Shown here one piece after another: positions 49,856 to 51,596 of a DNA stretch of 51,596 bases (position 1 is the stretch's first letter; each line of letters starts with the position of its first letter). Below the pieces are notes generated by a model, which did no database searches, had not been told where the DNA came from, and saw only the letters and a list, made by a program, of their open reading frames with translations. The position numbers were made by a program, and so were the translations under genes. The stretch is from CAWEEP01 sp963808125 (GTDB lineage Bacteria; Chloroflexota; Dormibacteria; Aeolococcales; Aeolococcaceae). The stretch lies in contig CAWEEP010000044.1 of the NCBI GenBank assembly GCA_963808125.1, positions 1 to 51,596 on the forward strand, read 5' to 3'.

Positions 49856-51255
49856 CTAGGCGGTCGCCTGCTGCTTGACCTCGGCGTTCAGCTTGGCCAC
49901 GGAGTCCTTGGCGTCGCCGAAGAGCATGAGGGTGTTGTCGGCGTAGAACAGATGGTTCTCGATGCCGGCAAACCCGGGGTTCATGCTGCGCTTCAGCACC
50001 ACGACCGTCTTGGCCTCGTCGACCCGCAGGATCGGCATGCCGTAGATGGGGCTGGAGGGCTCGTTTCGCGCCGCGGGATTGACGACGTCGTTGGCGCCGA
50101 TGACCACGGCGACGTCGGTGTGGGCGAACTCCGGGTTGACCTGGTCCATCTCCTTGAGCTGGGGGTAGGGGACGTCGGCCTCGGCGAGGAGCACGTTCAT
50201 GTGCCCGGGCATCCGGCCCGCGACCGGGTGGATGGCGTAGAGGACGCGGACGCCCCCGCTTCTCCAGCTGGTCGGCCAGCTCCTTGACCTCGTGCTGGGC
50301 GCGGGCGACAGCCATGCCGTAGCCGGGGACGATGATCACCTGCTGGGCGTAGCAGAGGAGCACCGCCACGTCCTCGACGTTGGTGGGATGGATGGTCTTG
50401 TCGCTCCCCAGCGCCGCCGCTGCGCCGCCCGCGGTCACCTTGCCGAAGGCGCCGAAGAGGACGTTGGCCAGCGACCGGGCCATGGCCCGGCTCATCAGCA
50501 GGGTGAGGATCGAGCCCGAGGCCCCGACCAAGGCACCGGCGACCACCAGCGCGTAGTTGCTGATGACGAATCCGGTCACCGCCGCCGCGAGGCCGGTGAG
50601 TGAGTTCAGCAGGGAGATGATCACCGGCATGTCGGCGCCGCCGACGGGAAGCACCGAGGCGAGGCCGAGCAGCAGGGCGCCGGCGAGGAAGACGATGAGG
50701 AGAACTCCCCATGCCCCGGTCACGACGATGGCGGCACCGATGCCGACGAGCGCCCCCAGCAACAGCGCGTTGGTGGCGTGCTGGAGCGGCCAGGTGATGG
50801 GGCTTCCCCGCATCAGCTCCTGCAGCTTGGCGAAGGCGATGATGCTGCCGCTGAAACTGATGCAGCCGATGAGGCAGCTCAGCAGGATGGTCACCGAGTT
50901 CGATGGTGCCCACGCTCTGGCCGCCCGCCGTGATGTGGTGCCAGTCGCCGAGGGCGACCAGGGCGGCGGCGCCCGCGCCCATGCCGTTGAAGAGGGCCAC
51001 CATCTGCGGCATCGCGGCTATCGCCACCCGCTTCGAGACGACGGCGCCGACCACGGCTCCGGCGGCGGCCGCCGGGATGACGTACTGCCAGCCGGCGTGG
51101 ACCAGGCCGAGGGTGACGCCGATGGCGACCAGCATGCCCAGACCGGTGACCGGGTTGCCCCGGCTGGCGGTGGCGGGGAGGGTCAGCTGCTTGATGCCGA
51201 TGATGAAGAGGGCGATCGCCACCAGGTAGCTGAGGGTGGCCCAGTTGGGCAGCAT
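49856..51255 (-). CDS. pntB: NAD(P) transhydrogenase subunit beta (two frameshifts)
   Basis: Membrane and NADP(H)-binding subunit of the proton-pumping transhydrogenase, about 466 residues once repaired. The first frame runs MLPNWATLSYLVAIALFIIG to AALVALGDWHHITAGGQSVG; near 50897 it breaks at a GG pair and continues VTILLSCLIGCISFSGSIIA, FAKLQELMRGSPITWPLQHA in another frame. Several spans later the NADP domain begins with IIVPGYGMAVARAQHEVKEL. A second break near 50252, beside a run of five G, leads into RVLYAIHPVAGRMPGHMNVL, LAEADVPYPQLKEMDQVNPE and ANDVVNPAA. All parts match the family. ATG at 51255 overlaps the pntA2 stop by 3 nt. Confidence 0.92.
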
Positions 51256-51575
51256 CAGTCCTTCTCCGCCGGCGGCTTGGGCTGCGGTCGTCGCGTGTGG
51301 AACATGCCGAGGATGCGGTCGGTGACGACCCAGCCGCCGACGACGTTGAGGGTGCCGAGGAAGACGGCCGCGGTGGCGATGACGGCGCCCATCTGGCCGC
51401 GGGCGGTGGCGGCGATGGTGATGGCACCGACGACAACGATGCCGTGGATGAAGTTCGTCGCCGACATCAGCGGCGTGTGGAGGATGGAGGGCACCTTCGA
51501 GATCAGCTCGACGCCGAGGAAGACGGCGAGCACGAAGATGAAGAAGCCGATGACAACGGCGTCGGTCTTGTTCAC
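51255..51575 (-). CDS. pntA2: NAD(P) transhydrogenase subunit alpha part 2
   Basis: 106 residues, the separate membrane piece of the alpha subunit found in split transhydrogenases. Three spans: AVVIGFFIFVLAVFLGVEL, NFIHGIVVVGAITIAATA and MGAVIATAAVFLGTLNVVGGWVV. PSILHTPLMSATNFIHGIVV and DRILGMF are the family signature. It starts with GTG at 51575 and is followed directly by pntB. The NAD-binding alpha part 1 gene should lie upstream, beyond the right edge of the window; a TGA in one frame at about 51583 may be its stop. Confidence 0.93.
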   Translation of the reverse strand: MNKTDAVVIGFFIFVLAVFLGVELISKVPSILHTPLMSATNFIHGIVVVGAITIAATARGQMGAVIATAAVFLGTLNVVGGWVVTDRILGMFHTRRPQPKPPAEKD

Positions 51576-51596
51576 GCGATCACCCTGGGCGGCCGC

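Noticed and set aside
51589..51596. NotI site GCGGCCGC at the very end of the window as a sign of a cloning vector junction
   Set aside because: The site is common in DNA this GC-rich, no vector sequence is present, and the left end has no matching site.

Overview
This window comes from a very GC-rich bacterium. Short actinobacterial-type lipoproteins, a Gram-positive-type LexA box (CGAAC-N4-GTTCG), an imuA'/imuB/dnaE2 cassette, tightly overlapping operons and many start codons placed 6-11 nt after a TANNNT -10 hexamer (leaderless transcription) all fit an uncultured actinobacterium-like or Dormibacterota/Chloroflexota-like lineage. I cannot fix the phylum from sequence alone. No rRNA, tRNA, CRISPR array or phage gene was seen.

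Layout. 1-4.65 kb: an incomplete NDUFA9-like SDR gene, three tandem paralogous lipoproteins, a Tim44-like protein and an AIM24-like protein. 4.7-16.7 kb: a branched-chain amino-acid supercluster. The minus-strand operon ilvB-ilvN-ilvC-leuA-leuC-leuD-leuB-cimA is preceded by a good promoter, a Leu/Val/Ile-rich leader peptide and an intrinsic terminator; ilvD diverges from it. With citramalate synthase (CimA) the pathway can make Ile, Leu and Val from pyruvate without threonine. 16.7-17.5 kb: a PIN-domain toxin/antitoxin pair whose promoter is embedded in a dyad operator. 17.5-23.5 kb: a PNPOx-like protein, a membrane protein plus winged-helix/GNAT fusion, and a PspC-type histidine kinase/response regulator divergent from a PspC/LiaF-like protein. 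23.5-24.8 kb: a DAHP synthase-chorismate mutase fusion behind a Phe/Tyr-rich leader peptide. 24.8-29.5 kb: TetR, DUF4188, an ABC exporter, a lipoprotein, a TM2 protein and a DUF2752 protein. 29.57-29.95 kb: a 358-bp element with 20-bp terminal inverted repeats and an 8-bp target duplication, carrying one small membrane ORF. 29.96-36.2 kb: an SOS box and the imuA'-imuB-DUF6504-dnaE2 mutasome. 36.3-38.7 kb: a zinc-ribbon protein, an S49 peptidase and MsrB. 38.6-42.3 kb: a methyltransferase-ABC exporter operon divergent from a MarR regulator with an unusual repeat domain. 42.3-51.6 kb: nadA, a PH-like membrane protein, two GT-C-like membrane proteins (one PMT), an amidohydrolase, a lipoprotein and pntA2/pntB.

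Sequence quality. About eleven single-base frame disruptions break otherwise well conserved genes (SDR, first lipoprotein, leuB, ilvC twice, ilvB, DAHP synthase, a membrane protein twice, pntB twice). Conserved sequence resumes in another frame each time, so I read them as sequencing/assembly errors rather than gene decay. These genes are annotated across the breaks.

Regulation seen directly: two amino-acid leader peptides (ilv and aro), a LexA box, and dyad operators in front of the toxin-antitoxin, winged-helix/GNAT, TetR and MarR loci.
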